From Stutzerimonas stutzeri (GTDB taxonomy: Bacteria; Pseudomonadota; Gammaproteobacteria; Pseudomonadales; Pseudomonadaceae), in the NCBI GenBank assembly GCA_019056435.1, contig CP077641.1, forward strand, positions 3,286,001 to 3,350,000: a stretch of DNA of 64,000 bases, read 5' to 3'. How positions within the stretch are numbered: the first letter of the stretch is position 1; each line of letters begins with the position of its first letter. The position numbers and the translations under genes were made by a program. Shown here one piece after another: positions 28,622 to 39,528 of this stretch. The notes beneath the pieces were generated by a model. That model was not told the origin of the DNA. It did no database searches and was given only the letters and a program-made list of their open reading frames with translations.

Positions 28622-31218
28622 ATGAATACAGAACACCGCAAACCTTTGCCCGGCACGCAGCTGGACTACTTCGACACCCGCGCCGCCATCGAAGCGATCC
28701 AGCCGGGTGCCTACGACAAGCTGCCTTACACCTCGCGCGTGCTGGCCGAGCAGCTGGTGCGTCGCTGCGATCCCGCGTTGCTGGGCGATTCGCTGCGGCA
28801 GATCGTCGAGCGTCGGCGCGACCTCGATTTCCCCTGGTACCCGGCGCGGGTGGTCTGCCACGACATCCTGGGTCAGACCGCTCTGGTGGACCTGGCTGGC
28901 CTGCGCGATGCCATCGCCGAGCAGGGCGGTGACCCGGCGAAGGTCAATCCGGTCGTGCCGACTCAGCTGATCGTCGACCACTCGCTGGCGGTCGAGTACG
29001 CCGGCTTCGACCCCGACGCGTTCGAAAAGAATCGAGCGGTCGAGGAGCGGCGCAACGAAGACCGTTTCCACTTTATCGAGTGGACCAAGACGGCGTTCAA
29101 GAATGTCGATGTGATTCCCGCTGGCAACGGGATCATGCACCAGATCAATCTGGAAAAGATGTCCCCGGTCATCCAGGCGCGCCATGGCGTGGCCTTCCCC
29201 GACACCTGCGTCGGCACGGACAGCCACACCCCTCACGTCGATGCGCTGGGTGTGATCGCGGTCGGTGTCGGTGGGCTGGAAGCGGAAACGGTCATGCTCG
29301 GGCGTGCCTCGATGATGCGCCTGCCGGATATCGTCGGTGTGCGTCTGGTGGGCAAGCGGCAGCCGGGCATCACTGCGACGGACATCGTGTTGGCGCTGAC
29401 CGAATTCCTACGCCGCGAGCGCGTCGTCGGCGCTTACGTCGAGTTCTTCGGCGAGGGTGCGGCGAGCCTGACCATTGGCGACCGCGCAACCATCTCGAAC
29501 ATGTGCCCGGAATACGGCGCCACAGCAGCGATGTTCTATATCGACCAGCAGACCATCGACTACCTCAAGCTGACCGGGCGTGAGCCGGAACAGGTGGCGC
29601 TGGTCGAGCACTACGCACGGACCACCGGCCTCTGGGCCGATGCACTGGTCGATGCCGAATACGAGCGCGTGCTCGAATTCGACCTGTCCAGTGTCGAGCG
29701 CACCATGGCGGGGCCGTCCAACCCTCATCGACGCCTGCCGACCACGGCATTGCACGAGCGCGGTATCGCAGTCGACCTGGACAAGGCAAAGGCCGAGGAA
29801 GCGCAGGGTCTGATGCCCGACGGGGCGGTTATCATCGCCGCGATCACAAGCTGCACCAACACCTCCAACCCGCGCAACGTGGTCGCTGCCGGTCTGCTGG
29901 CGAAAAAGGCCAACGCGCTGGGGCTCGTACGCAAGCCGTGGGTGAAAACCTCGTTCGCGCCCGGCTCGAAAGTGGCGAAGCTCTACCTGGAGGAGGCTGG
30001 CCTGCTGACCGAACTGGAGAAGCTTGGCTTTGGCATCGTGGCCTATGCCTGCACCACCTGTAACGGGATGTCGGGCGCGCTGGATCCGAAAATCCAACAG
30101 GAAATCATCGAGCGCGGCCTTTACGCGACGGCCGTGCTTTCCGGCAATCGCAACTTCGACGGGCGCATCCATCCCTACGCCAAGCAGGCCTTTCTCGCTT
30201 CGCCGCCCCTTGTCGTGGCTTATGCAATCGCAGGTACGGTGCGTTTCGACATCGAGCAGGACGTACTAGGCCACGATGCCGAAGGGAAGCCGATCACCTT
30301 GAAGGATCTCTGGCCCAGCGACGAAGAAATCGACGCGATCGTCGCGTCGTCGGTCAAACCCGAGCAATTCAAGCAGATCTACATTCCCATGTTCGATCTG
30401 GGCACGGTCAGGGAGGCTGAAAGCCCGTTGTATGACTGGCGGCCGACGTCGACCTATATCCGTCGCCCCCGTACTGGGAAGGGGCGTTGGCTGGTGAGCG
30501 TGCGCTCAAGGGCATGCGTCCGCTGGCGGTGCTGCCGGACAACATCACCACCGACCATCTGTCGCCCTCCAACGCGATCCTGCCGGACAGCGCGGCGGGC
30601 GAGTACCTGGCGAAGATGGGTTTGCCTGAGGAAGACTTCAACTCCTATGCCACCCACCGCGGCGATCACCTGACTGCGCAGCGCGCCACCTTTGCGAATC
30701 CACAGCTGGTCAACGAAATGGCGGTGGTTGATGGGCAGGTGAAGAGAGGCTCGCTGACGCGCGTGGAGCCGGATGGCACCGTGATGCGGATGTGGGAAGC
30801 GATCGAAACCTACATGAACCGCAAGCAGCCGCTGATCATCATCGCGGGCGCGGACTATGGGCAGGGATCCTCGCGTGACTGGGCAGCGAAGGGCGTTCGA
30901 TTGGCCGGGGTGGAAGCCATTGTGGCTGAAGGGTTCGAGCGTATTCACCGGACCAACCTGGTCGGCATGGGTGTGCTGCCGCTGGAATTCGAGCCTGGAA
31001 CGACGCGCCTTACGCTTGGCATCGATGGCAGCGAAACCTTCGACGTGATCGGTAAGCGCACGCCTCGTGCCACGCTGACACTTGTAATGACGCGCAAGAA
31101 TGGCGAACGCATCGAAGTGCCCGTCATCTGCCGGCTGGACACTGCCGAAGAGGTATCGATCTACGATGCCGGCGGCGTGCTGCAGCGTTTTGCCAAGGAT
31201 TTTCTCGGCCAATCCTGA
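28622..31218 (+). CDS. acnD: Fe/S-dependent 2-methylcitrate dehydratase AcnD, frameshifted
   Basis: Aconitase-family enzyme of about 865 residues that dehydrates 2-methylcitrate to 2-methylaconitate, working with PrpF. The 4Fe-4S ligands are in ITSCTNTSNPRN and ACTTCNGMSG. Other blocks are TDSHTPHVDALGVIAVGVGG, GNRNFDGRIHPYAK and, in the swivel domain, DYGQGSSRDWAAKG. One C is missing at CCCCC 30466-30470. Restoring it gives STYIRRPPYWEG and runs into LAVLPDNITTDHLSPSNAI. The position between prpC and prpF makes AcnD more likely than AcnA. The ATG at 28622 gives MNTEHRKPLPG. Confidence 0.93.
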
Positions 31219-31305
31219 CGACGCGCCGGGGCGCAGCGGCCCCGGCGAACCCTTATCCAGGCGGCGCTGCTTGTCCGCCGCCCCATCTCATGAGGCACAC
31301 CTTCG

Positions 31306-32498
31306 ATGGCCCACGCACCCCAGATGAGAATCCCCGCGACCTACATGCGTGGCGGGACCAGCAAAGGCGTATTCTTCCGTCTGCAAGACCTGCCGCCTGC
31401 TGCGCAGGTCCCCGGCGAGGCGCGGGACCGGCTGTTCATGCGTGTCATCGGCAGCCCGGACCCCTACGGCAAGCACACCGACGGTATGGGCGGTGCTACC
31501 TCGAGTACCAGCAAATGCGTGATCCTGTCGCGCAGCGAACGCCCTGAGCATGACGTCGAGTATCTCTACGGCCAGGTCTCGATCGACACCGCATTCGTCG
31601 ACTGGAGCGGCAACTGCGGAAACCTGTCCACTGCAGCGGGCGCTTTCGCCATCCACGCCGGCCTGGTCGACCCGGCACGTATCCCGCGCGACGGCACCTG
31701 CAGCGTACGGATCTGGCAGGCCAATATCGGCAAGACCATCATTGCCCATGTACCGGTCAGCGACGGAGCGGTCCAGGAAACCGGCGATTTCGAACTTGAC
31801 GGTGTGACCTTCCCGGCGGCGGAGATCGTGTTGGAATTCCTTGACCCGGCGGACGAAGGGGAAGGCGAGGGCGGCGGCTCGATGTTTCCTACCGGCAAGC
31901 TGGTCGACGACCTGGATGTGCCTGGCGTCGGCGTGCTCAGGGCAACCCTGATCAATGCGGGCATTCCGACCGTCTTCATCAACGCCAAGGACGTCGGCTT
32001 CAAGGGCACCGAATTGCAGGACGCCATCAATGGGCACCCTGAAACGCTCGCCATGTTCGAATCGATTCGCGCTCAGGGCGCGATCCGCATGGGGCTGATC
32101 GAGTCCGCGGAGCAGGCCGCCAAGCGGCAGCACACGCCCAAGGTTGCGTTCGTTGCCAAGCCTGCCGACTATCTGTCGTCGAGCGGCAAGACAGTGCATG
32201 CGGAAGAGGTGGATCTGCTGGTGCGCGCGCTGTCGATGGGCAAACTGCACCACGCGATGATGGGTACCGCCGCCGTCGCCATTGCCACCGCGGCTTCGGT
32301 TCCGGGAACGCTCGTCAATCTCGCCGCTGGCGGAGGCGATCGATCTGAAGTGGTGTTCGGGCACCCTCGGGCACGCTCCGGGTGGGCGCCGAGGCGCGTC
32401 AGGTCGATGGCAACTGGACTGTGCTCAAGGCCAGCATGAGTCGCAGTGCGCGCATTCTCATGGAAGGGTGGGTGCGCGTCCCAGGCGAAGGCCTGTAA
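31306..32498 (+). CDS. prpF: 2-methylaconitate cis-trans isomerase PrpF, frameshifted near the end
   Basis: PrpF, about 397 residues, isomerises the 2-methylaconitate made by AcnD so that it can be hydrated to methylisocitrate. It has a tandem diaminopimelate epimerase-like fold. The N-terminus IPATYMRGGTSKGVFFRL contains the conserved substrate loop; DWSGNCGNLSTAAGAFA and KLHHAMMGTAAVAIA follow. A base is missing at CCC 32364-32366. Beyond it the correct frame reads SGTLRVGAEARQVDG and ends GEGL at 32498. No prpD gene follows, only a terminator. Confidence 0.92.
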
Positions 32499-32543
32499 AA
32501 CCGCAGTGGCGTCTCCATCACCTGGCCGGGTTGATCGCTATCA

Positions 32544-32582
32544 GACAACAAAAAGTCCGCACTAAGCGGACTTTTTGTTGTC
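32544..32582. terminator. Strong bidirectional terminator between prpF and ppsR
   Basis: A perfect 17-bp inverted repeat (32544-32560 and 32566-32582) with a five-base loop ACTAA. The GC core AGTCCGC/GCGGACT is flanked by A and T tracts, giving U-runs for both strands between two convergent genes. Confidence 0.92.
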
Positions 32583-32596
32583 TAGCGAACCGGTGA

Positions 32597-33415
32597 CTAT
32601 TTGAGCCTGCGCTCGACGCCTTTCTCGACGAGGATCTTCGCGGATATTTCCTCGACTGAAAAATGCGTCGAGTTGATGAAGTTGATGTTCTCGCGCCGGA
32701 AGAGACTCTCGACCTCGCGGACCTCGAATTCACACTGGGCGAAACTGGCATAGCGGCTGTTGGGCTTGCGCTCATTGCGGATCGCGGCCAGTCGGTCGGG
32801 GTCGATTGTCAGGCCAAACAGCTTGTCGCGATGCGTCTTCAGCGCATTCGGCAGCTGCAGCCGCTCCATGTCGTCTTCGGTCAGCGGGTAGTTCGCCGCG
32901 CGGATGCCGTACTGCATGGCCATGTAGAGGCAGGTAGGCGTTTTGCCGCACCTGGACACGCCGACCAAAATGAGGTCGGCCTTGTCGTAGTAGTGCGTGC
33001 GAGCACCATCGTCGTTATCGAGGGCGAAATTGACCGCATCGATTCGCTCCATGTAGTTCGCGTTATGGCTGATCGAGTGGGATTTGCCCACGGAATAGGA
33101 GGAACGTGACATCAGTTCATGTTCCAGCGGAGCAAGGAAAGAGGAAAAGATGTCGATCATGAATCCATTCGACCCGGCCAATATGTCCCGAATCTCCTGG
33201 TTGACCAGCGTGTCGAAGATGATCGGCCGCGCCCCGTCGTTCTCCGCCGCTTTGTTGATTTGCTGTACCATTGCCCGCGCTTTTTCGGCCGTATCGATAT
33301 ACGGGCGGGTCAGTTTGGTGAAGCTGATCGTTTCGAACTGTGCCAACAGACTCTGGCCGAGTGTTTCGGCCGTGATTCCGGTGCCGTCGGAGATAAAGAA
33401 AGCAGTTCGTTTCAT
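32597..33415 (-). CDS. ppsR: Phosphoenolpyruvate synthase regulatory protein (kinase/pyrophosphorylase)
   Basis: Bifunctional DUF299 protein of 272 residues that inactivates PEP synthase by ADP-dependent phosphorylation and reactivates it by phosphate-dependent removal. The N-terminus [20 protein letters not shown] and the P-loop [15 protein letters not shown] are the hallmarks. It is divergent from ppsA, its target. The 156-base region between them (33416-33571) must carry both promoters. Confidence 0.96.
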   Translation of the reverse strand: MKRTAFFISDGTGITAETLGQSLLAQFETISFTKLTRPYIDTAEKARAMVQQINKAAENDGARPIIFDTLVNQEIRDILAGSNGFMIDIFSSFLAPLEHELMSRSSYSVGKSHSISHNANYMERIDAVNFALDNDDGARTHYYDKADLILVGVSRCGKTPTCLYMAMQYGIRAANYPLTEDDMERLQLPNALKTHRDKLFGLTIDPDRLAAIRNERKPNSRYASFAQCEFEVREVESLFRRENINFINSTHFSVEEISAKILVEKGVERRLK

Positions 33416-33428
33416 TGCGCCTGGGACC

Positions 33429-33457
33429 TTAAGTCAAGAACGGTTCTCAGCTATAGT
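33429..33457 (+). promoter_or_regulatory. Candidate ppsA promoter
   Basis: TTAAGT (33429-33434), 17 bases, then TATAGT (33452-33457), about 114 bases upstream of the ppsA start. The -10 is good and the -35 is weak. It implies a leader of roughly 105 bases, for which I see no clear structure. Confidence 0.4.
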
Positions 33458-33571
33458 AGGCCCCTTCGCCGAGCCTCGATTGGCGGGCATTGTTACTTAT
33501 TTCGCAGGGCCAGGCCACCGTGCCGCGGAAGGGCACGAATCGAGTTTCCAACACAACGTGGAGAGATCACC

Positions 33572-35944
33572 TTGGTAGAGTACGTAGTTTCCCTCGATAA
33601 GCTCGGCAATCATGATGTTGAGCGTGTAGGGGGCAAGAACGCCTCCCTGGGCGAGATGATCAGCAACCTGGCGGGTGCCGGTGTCTCGGTGCCCGGTGGT
33701 TTCGCCACTACGGCTCAGGCGTATCGCGACTTCATGGAACTCAGCGGACTGAACGAGCAGATCCACTCGCTGCTCGACGCGCTGGACGTCGATGATGTCA
33801 ATGCCCTCGCCAAGGCCGGCTCGCAGATCCGAGGCTGGGTCATGGATGCCGAATTCCCGCCGCAGCTCGACGCCGACATCCGTACCGCGTTCGCTGAAAT
33901 GGGAGCTGGCAATGAGAATATGGCGGTCGCCGTTCGCTCATCTGCCACCGCCGAAGACCTTCCAGACGCCTCTTTCGCCGGGCAGCAGGAAACCTTCCTC
34001 AACATCCGTGGCGTCGACAATGTCATTCGCGCCACCAAGGAAGTCTTCGCGTCCCTGTTCAACGATCGCGCCATTGCGTACCGCGTGCACCAGGGCTTCG
34101 ACCACAAGCTGGTTGCGCTCTCCGCCGGCGTCCAGCGCATGGTGCGCTCGGAAACCGGCACCGCGGGCGTGATGTTCACGCTGGATACGGAGTCCGGTTT
34201 CCGCGACGTCGTATTCATCACCGGTGCCTATGGCCTCGGCGAGACCGTGGTGCAGGGCGCGGTCAACCCTGACGAGTTCTACGTCCACAAGCACACCCTG
34301 CAGGCCGGCCGTCCAGCTATCCTGCGCCGCAACCTCGGCAGCAAGGCCATCAAGATGGTGTACGGTGAGGAGGCTCGTGCCGGCAAGTCGGTCAAGACCG
34401 TGGATGTCGAGCAGGCCGACCGCATGCGCTTCTGTCTGACGGACGAAGAGGTCTCCAACCTTGCCAAGCAGGCGATGATCATCGAGCAGCACTACGGCCG
34501 TCCGATGGATATCGAATGGGCGAAAGACGGTGACGACAACCAGCTCTATATCGTCCAGGCCCGCCCGGAGACCGTAAAGAGCCGCAGCAGCGCCAACGTC
34601 ATGGAGCGCTACCTGCTCAAGGAAAAAGGCAAGGTACTGGTCGAAGGCCGTGCCATTGGCCAGCGCATTGGCGCCGGCCCGGTCAAGATCATTCGCGACG
34701 TCTCCGAAATGGACAAGGTTCAGCCGGGCGACGTGCTGGTCTCCGACATGACCGACCCGGACTGGGAGCCGGTGATGAAGCGTGCCAGTGCCATCGTCAC
34801 CAACCGCGGCGGTCGTACCTGCCATGCCGCGATCATCGCCCGTGAGCTGGGTATTCCCGCTGTCGTCGGTTGCGGCAATGCCACCGAGCTCTTGCAGGAC
34901 GGCCAGCGCGTAACCGTCACCTGCGCCGAGGGCGATACCGGCCTGATCTTCGAAGGTGAGCTGGGCTTCGACATTCGCCAGAACTCCGTCGATGCCATGC
35001 CCGAGCTGCCGTTCAAGATCATGATGAACGTTGGCAATCCCGACCGCGCGTTCGATTTTGCCCAGTTGCCGAACGAAGGCGTCGGTCTGGCCCGTCTCGA
35101 ATTCATCATCAACCGCATGATCGGCGTGCACCCGAAAGCGCTGTTGAATTTCGACGGCCTGCCGGCGGACATCAAGGGCAGCGTCGAGAAACGTATCGCC
35201 GGTTATGACGATCCGGTCGACTTCTATGTCGAGAAGCTGGTCGAGGGCGTCAGTACCCTGGCGGCAGCGTTCTGGCCGAAGAAGGTCATCGTGCGCCTGT
35301 CGGACTTCAAGTCCAACGAATACGCCAACCTCATCGGCGGCAAACTCTACGAGCCGGAAGAAGAGAACCCGATGCTCGGCTTCCGCGGTGCGTCGCGCTA
35401 TATCAGCGACTCCTTCCGTGACTGCTTCGAGCTCGAATGCCGCGCCATGCGCAAGGTCCGCGACGAGATGGGCCTGACCAACGTCGAACTGATGGTTCCG
35501 TTCGTACGTACCTTGGGTGAAGCGTCGCAGGTCATCGACATCCTTGGGCAATTCGGCCTCAAGCGTGGCGAGAACGGTCTGCGGATCATCATGATGTGCG
35601 AGCTGCCATCCAACGCGCTGCTGGCCGATGAGTTCCTCGAGCACTTCGATGGGTTCTCCATCGGGTCGAATGACATGACCCAGCTGACACTCGGTCTCGA
35701 TCGCGATTCGGGCATCATTGCCCACCTGTTCGACGAGCGTAATCCGGCGGTCAAGAAACTACTGGCCAGCGCCATCGAGGCGTGCAACAAGGCGGGTAAG
35801 TACATCGGCATCTGCGGCCAAGGCCCATCCGATCACCCCGACCTTGCAAAATGGCTGATGGAGCAGGGCATCGAAAGCGTCTCGCTGAACCCCGATTCGG
35901 TCCTGGATACCTGGTTTTTCCTCGCTGACGCGGAACTGAAGTAA
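33572..35944 (+). CDS. ppsA: Phosphoenolpyruvate synthase
   Basis: Enzyme of 790 residues turning pyruvate and ATP into PEP, AMP and phosphate for gluconeogenesis. The N-terminal ATP-grasp domain ([39 protein letters not shown]) is followed by the swivelling phosphohistidine domain with [15 protein letters not shown] and the C-terminal PEP-binding barrel with the catalytic Cys in [12 protein letters not shown]. The start is TTG at 33572 ([11 protein letters not shown]), with GGAGAG upstream, matching the Pseudomonas family start. It also fits the prp operon next door, since pyruvate from methylisocitrate needs PEP synthase for gluconeogenesis. Confidence 0.96.
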   Translation: MVEYVVSLDKLGNHDVERVGGKNASLGEMISNLAGAGVSVPGGFATTAQAYRDFMELSGLNEQIHSLLDALDVDDVNALAKAGSQIRGWVMDAEFPPQLDADIRTAFAEMGAGNENMAVAVRSSATAEDLPDASFAGQQETFLNIRGVDNVIRATKEVFASLFNDRAIAYRVHQGFDHKLVALSAGVQRMVRSETGTAGVMFTLDTESGFRDVVFITGAYGLGETVVQGAVNPDEFYVHKHTLQAGRPAILRRNLGSKAIKMVYGEEARAGKSVKTVDVEQADRMRFCLTDEEVSNLAKQAMIIEQHYGRPMDIEWAKDGDDNQLYIVQARPETVKSRSSANVMERYLLKEKGKVLVEGRAIGQRIGAGPVKIIRDVSEMDKVQPGDVLVSDMTDPDWEPVMKRASAIVTNRGGRTCHAAIIARELGIPAVVGCGNATELLQDGQRVTVTCAEGDTGLIFEGELGFDIRQNSVDAMPELPFKIMMNVGNPDRAFDFAQLPNEGVGLARLEFIINRMIGVHPKALLNFDGLPADIKGSVEKRIAGYDDPVDFYVEKLVEGVSTLAAAFWPKKVIVRLSDFKSNEYANLIGGKLYEPEEENPMLGFRGASRYISDSFRDCFELECRAMRKVRDEMGLTNVELMVPFVRTLGEASQVIDILGQFGLKRGENGLRIIMMCELPSNALLADEFLEHFDGFSIGSNDMTQLTLGLDRDSGIIAHLFDERNPAVKKLLASAIEACNKAGKYIGICGQGPSDHPDLAKWLMEQGIESVSLNPDSVLDTWFFLADAELK

Positions 35945-36063
35945 GTAATGTGGAAAGGGGGCGCCCCTTTCACAGTCTCATTCTCGCGCCGACTTCAATA
36001 TAGTGCTTCGGCTGCTCTGGCTTGCGCCAAGCCGGGGCCAGTCGGCAACGTAAGGAGCGTCTC

Positions 36064-36552
36064 ATGCAATACGTCACGCCCGATCTTTGCGACGCCTACC
36101 CGGACCTGGTGCAGGTCGTGGAGCCTCTGTTCAGCAACTTCGGTGGTCGCGACTCGTTCGGTGGTCAGATCGTCACCATCAAGTGTTTCGAAGACAACTC
36201 GCTGGTCAAGGAGCAGGTAGAGCTCGACGGTGCCGGCAAGGTTATGGTCGTCGACGGTGGAGGTTCGCTGCGCCGAGCGCTGCTGGGCGACATGCTCGCC
36301 GAGAAGGCGGCGCGCAACGGGTGGGAAGGCTTGATCATCTACGGCTGCATACGTGATGTCGATGTGATTGCACAGACCGAGTTGGGTGTACAGGCCTTGG
36401 CGACGCATCCGATGAAGACCGACAAACGCGGCATCGGCGATCTGAATGTGCCGGTGACCTTCTGCGGCGTCACCTTCCGGCCTGGCAACTACGTCTACGC
36501 CGATAATAATGGCATCGTGGTTTCGCCCGAACCGTTGAAGATGCCCGAATAG
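36064..36552 (+). CDS. rraA: RraA-family protein (ribonuclease E activity regulator)
   Basis: Protein of 162 residues of the RraA family, which inhibits RNase E in E. coli by binding its C-terminal region. Family blocks: [51 protein letters not shown] and [16 protein letters not shown]. Some relatives are aldolases (HMG/CHA aldolase), so regulatory function is by similarity. It lies downstream of ppsA on the same strand with a 119-base gap, and is followed by a terminator. Confidence 0.9.
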   Translation: MQYVTPDLCDAYPDLVQVVEPLFSNFGGRDSFGGQIVTIKCFEDNSLVKEQVELDGAGKVMVVDGGGSLRRALLGDMLAEKAARNGWEGLIIYGCIRDVDVIAQTELGVQALATHPMKTDKRGIGDLNVPVTFCGVTFRPGNYVYADNNGIVVSPEPLKMPE

Positions 36553-36573
36553 GTGCCAACTGCGTAAGCTTCG

Positions 36574-36597
36574 AGCCCGGCAACGCCGGGCTTTTTT
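36574..36597 (+). terminator. Rho-independent terminator of rraA
   Basis: An 8-bp stem AGCCCGGC / GCCGGGCT with an AAC loop followed by T-rich sequence, 22 bases after the rraA stop. Confidence 0.88.
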
Positions 36598-36624
36598 ACA
36601 GGTCTGGTTTGCAAAGGTGGTCAG

Positions 36625-37614
36625 TTGATTCAGGTTGATCAGTCAGGATTGCTGCACGCGCTCGTACTGGACGGTAACGGCGGGGCTCGGCACGTCGAGC
36701 ATGCGGATTTGGCCACGCTCGAGTTGGCTGAGTCGGAAACCCTCTGGTTGCATTGGGACCGCAGTGCGCGCGGCGCGCAGCAATGGTTGCGCCAAGCGAG
36801 CGGCTTGAGTGGGTTCGCCTGTGACGTCCTGTTAGAAGAGAACACGCGCCCACGATTGCTCAACCTGCCCGGTGACGAGCTACTGCTCTTTCTTCGAGGC
36901 GTGAACCTCAATCCGGACGCTGAGCCGGAAGACATGGTGTCGTTGCGTGTGTTCGCTGACGCTCGGCGGGTTATCTCGCTGCGCTTGCGTCCGCTACGTT
37001 CGACTGAGGTCGTGCGTGCGCAGCTGGACGCAGGGACTGGCCCGAGGACGTCCTCCGAGGTCTTGCTGGGCCTGGCCGACGCGTTGACAGAGCGTGTCGA
37101 TGACCTGGTTACCGTGCTGACCGAAAGGCTGGACGAGGAGGAGGAGCGCGTCGAAAGCGATGAGCGTTATACGCCCCCGCAGGACAAGCTGCTTGCGCTT
37201 CGCCGCCAGGCGGCCAGCCTGCGTCGCTTCCTGTTGCCACAGCGTGAGATTTACGGCCAGCTCACGCGTCATCGCCTGCCGTGGTTCGTCGCCGACGACA
37301 CCGACTATTGGAACGAGCTGAGCAACCGGCTGATCCGGTATCTGGAAGAGCTTGAACTCATCCGAGAGCGGATCAATCTGGTACTCGAGGCTGAAGAGCG
37401 GCGCATGCGCGAGCGTATGAACCGAACCATGTATCTGCTCGGTATCATTACCGGCTTCTTCCTGCCACTGAGCTTTATCACCGGCCTGTTGGGTATCAAC
37501 GTGGGCGGCATCCCAGGGGCTGATTATTCATTCGGCTTCCCTGTGGTGTGTCTGATCATTCTCGCTACCGCCGCTTTCCAATGGTGGTTGTTCCGCCGCC
37601 TGAAGTGGGTCTGA
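36625..37614 (+). CDS. cmaX: CorA/ZntB-like divalent cation transporter CmaX
   Basis: Protein of 329 residues with the CorA architecture: a large cytoplasmic N-terminal domain rich in coiled coil (about residues 1-265), then two C-terminal membrane helices (about 272-292 and 305-324). The loop motif is GINVGG in place of the GMN of CorA, as seen in ZntB-like proteins, so zinc or other metal flux is possible. It begins with TTG at 36625 behind AGGTGG. It opens the cmaX-crfX-cmpX-sigX-oprF order known in Pseudomonas. Confidence 0.87.
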   Translation: MIQVDQSGLLHALVLDGNGGARHVEHADLATLELAESETLWLHWDRSARGAQQWLRQASGLSGFACDVLLEENTRPRLLNLPGDELLLFLRGVNLNPDAEPEDMVSLRVFADARRVISLRLRPLRSTEVVRAQLDAGTGPRTSSEVLLGLADALTERVDDLVTVLTERLDEEEERVESDERYTPPQDKLLALRRQAASLRRFLLPQREIYGQLTRHRLPWFVADDTDYWNELSNRLIRYLEELELIRERINLVLEAEERRMRERMNRTMYLLGIITGFFLPLSFITGLLGINVGGIPGADYSFGFPVVCLIILATAAFQWWLFRRLKWV

Positions 37615-37671
37615 GATGTGACTTGCATCCCCCTTCCTGCCGTCTAGATGTGACATCAAAGTGAGGTAATC

Positions 37672-37914
37672 ATGCGCGATCCCTTCGAAGAGTCGCTGCG
37701 AGACCTGCTCAATTCCCAGTCGACACACGATGACGAGGCGTGCCTTGATCGTGTGCTGAAAACCGCTAACCGACAGGTGGGTGCTGGTGATCTGTTCGGC
37801 TTGATGGGGCACTGGCTGCAGGCCGCGATGATCGCCCTTAGCGGCGGCGCTTCGAGCAAGTCGGTCGCCGCGCGGCGCAACCCATCCCGTTCTTCTATCG
37901 ATAAGGCTGACTGA
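37672..37914 (+). CDS. crfX: Small conserved protein CrfX
   Basis: Protein of 80 residues starting MRDPFEESLRDLLNS. It is acidic at the N-terminus with a basic tail, and has a moderately hydrophobic stretch (GDLFGLMGHWLQAAMIALSGG) that could be amphipathic. I identify it by size and by its place directly before cmpX, where crfX sits in P. aeruginosa and P. fluorescens. Biochemical function is unknown; the gene belongs to the SigX cell-envelope stress neighbourhood. The ATG is preceded by GAGG, and the stop is two bases before the cmpX start. Confidence 0.85.
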   Translation: MRDPFEESLRDLLNSQSTHDDEACLDRVLKTANRQVGAGDLFGLMGHWLQAAMIALSGGASSKSVAARRNPSRSSIDKAD

Positions 37915-37916
37915 TC

Positions 37917-38747
37917 ATGGACCTCGATCCCTGGAGCCAGAGTTTGTTTGGCGCCTTGAGCGCGCTGTGGACGCCCATTGCCGCCTTCATTCCGCGTCTG
38001 TTCGGCGCATTGCTGGTGTTGGCCGTCGGCTTCGTTGTGGCCAAACTGCTGGACGCGTTGCTATCCAAGCTGCTCGCGAAGGTGGGGCTCGATCGCCTGG
38101 TGGCAGGTACAGGGCTGACGAAGCTGCTGTTGCGTGCTGGCATTCGTGCGCCCGTATCGGCGCTGATTGGCAAGATCGTCTATTGGTTCGTGCTGCTGGT
38201 GTTTCTCGTGTCCGCCGCCGAGTCACTGGGCCTGGCGCGGGTATCGGCGACCCTCGACATGCTTGCGTTGTACGTGCCGAAAGTTTTCGGAGCCGCGGCG
38301 ATCCTCCTGGCCGGTGTCCTGTTGGCGCAACTGGTGAATGGCCTGGTTCGCGGTGCGGCGGAAGGCGTAGGGCTGGAGTACGCAAGCGGGTTGGGACGGA
38401 TTGCCCAGGGCTTGGTAATCATCATCAGCATTTCGGTTGCGATCGGTCAGCTGGAAGTCAAGACCGAGCTGCTCAATTACGTGATTGCCATTGCCTTGAT
38501 CTCCGTAGGCCTTGCGGTAGCGCTGGCCTTCGGCCTCGGAAGCCGAGAATTGGTGAGTCAGATTCTGGCGGGAATTTATGTTCGTGAGCTCTACGAAGTG
38601 GGCCAGCGAATCAGGGTTGATGCCTTGAATCTCGACGGCGAAATCGAGGAAATCGGAACCGCAAAGACGCTGCTGTTGACCGACGATGGCGAATTGGTCT
38701 CCATCGCCAATCGAGTGTTGTTGGAGCAGCGCGTGGGCAGCCGTTAG
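37917..38747 (+). CDS. cmpX: MscS-like small-conductance mechanosensitive channel CmpX
   Basis: Inner-membrane protein of 276 residues. Several helices are visible (about residues 18-42, 78-102, 115-138, 160-200) before a C-terminal MscS-type beta domain with LGSRELVSQILAGIYVREL and VDALNLDGEIEEIG. The helices contain repeated Gly/Ala positions as in MscS pore helices. In Pseudomonas, loss of CmpX raises SigX activity, so it probably senses or relieves envelope tension. It is co-transcribed with crfX and lies just upstream of sigX. Confidence 0.88.
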   Translation: MDLDPWSQSLFGALSALWTPIAAFIPRLFGALLVLAVGFVVAKLLDALLSKLLAKVGLDRLVAGTGLTKLLLRAGIRAPVSALIGKIVYWFVLLVFLVSAAESLGLARVSATLDMLALYVPKVFGAAAILLAGVLLAQLVNGLVRGAAEGVGLEYASGLGRIAQGLVIIISISVAIGQLEVKTELLNYVIAIALISVGLAVALAFGLGSRELVSQILAGIYVRELYEVGQRIRVDALNLDGEIEEIGTAKTLLLTDDGELVSIANRVLLEQRVGSR

Positions 38748-38838
38748 GCCGGGAATCTGTTAAAGTGCGCCGCCCCCGATTGCTGTTTTCAGGATCGGCG
38801 TCCGTTACCGACCGCACCGACCGCCGGCTCGAAGTGTC

Positions 38839-39429
38839 TTGACCAAAGCTCAGCCTCTCGCCATGAATTATGACCCCCGCCAGCTATCCGATGAGGAACT
38901 GGTGCAGCGCGCGCATACGGAACTGTTTCATATAACGCGCGCGTACGAAGAGCTGATGCGGCGATATCAGCGCACCTTATTCAACGTGTGCGCACGTTAT
39001 CTCGGCAACGATCGCGACGCCGACGATGTCTGCCAGGAAGTGATGTTGAAGGTGCTGTATGGCCTCAAGAATTTTGAAGGCAAGTCCAAATTCAAGACAT
39101 GGCTATATAGCATTACTTACAACGAATGCATCACCCAATATCGCAAGGAGCGGCGCAAGCGTCGACTGCTCGACGCCTTGAGTCTGGATCCTCTTGAGGA
39201 GGCGTCGGAGGAAAAGGCTCCGGTAATCAATGACAAAGGCGGGCTCGATAGGTGGCTCGTTCATGTCAATCAAATAGATCGGGAGATTCTAGTTCTACGA
39301 TTCGTGGCGGAACTGGAATTTCAGGAAATCGCCGACATCATGCACATGGGTTTAAGCGCAACGAAGATGCGCTATAAACGGGCACTGGATAAATTGCGGG
39401 AAAAATTTTCCGGTATTGCTGAAACTTAA
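38839..39429 (+). CDS. sigX: ECF sigma factor SigX
   Basis: Extracytoplasmic function sigma factor of 196 residues, nearly identical in long blocks to P. aeruginosa SigX. Region 2 (ELMRRYQRTLFNVCARYLG, DADDVCQEVMLKVLYGLKNF, FKTWLYSITYNECITQYRKE) and region 4 (IDREILVLRFVAELEFQEI, MGLSATKMRYKRALDKLRE) are both complete. It begins with TTG at 38839. SigX controls membrane composition and oprF, the next gene. No anti-sigma factor gene is adjacent, as in other pseudomonads. Confidence 0.95.
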   Translation: MTKAQPLAMNYDPRQLSDEELVQRAHTELFHITRAYEELMRRYQRTLFNVCARYLGNDRDADDVCQEVMLKVLYGLKNFEGKSKFKTWLYSITYNECITQYRKERRKRRLLDALSLDPLEEASEEKAPVINDKGGLDRWLVHVNQIDREILVLRFVAELEFQEIADIMHMGLSATKMRYKRALDKLREKFSGIAET

Positions 39430-39528
39430 CGCCTGATAGTTGTCGTATTGGTAGCGAACAGCGTTGGCTTACAGTTAACCGGTTTCCTTAGATTGTTCTG
39501 ATACTAACCACCAGATGGGGATTTACGG

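Noticed and set aside
33938..35725. 595-residue open reading frame on the minus strand
   Set aside because: It lies entirely opposite ppsA, whose protein is clearly conserved. Long antisense frames are common in high-GC DNA, and this one has no recognisable domain.
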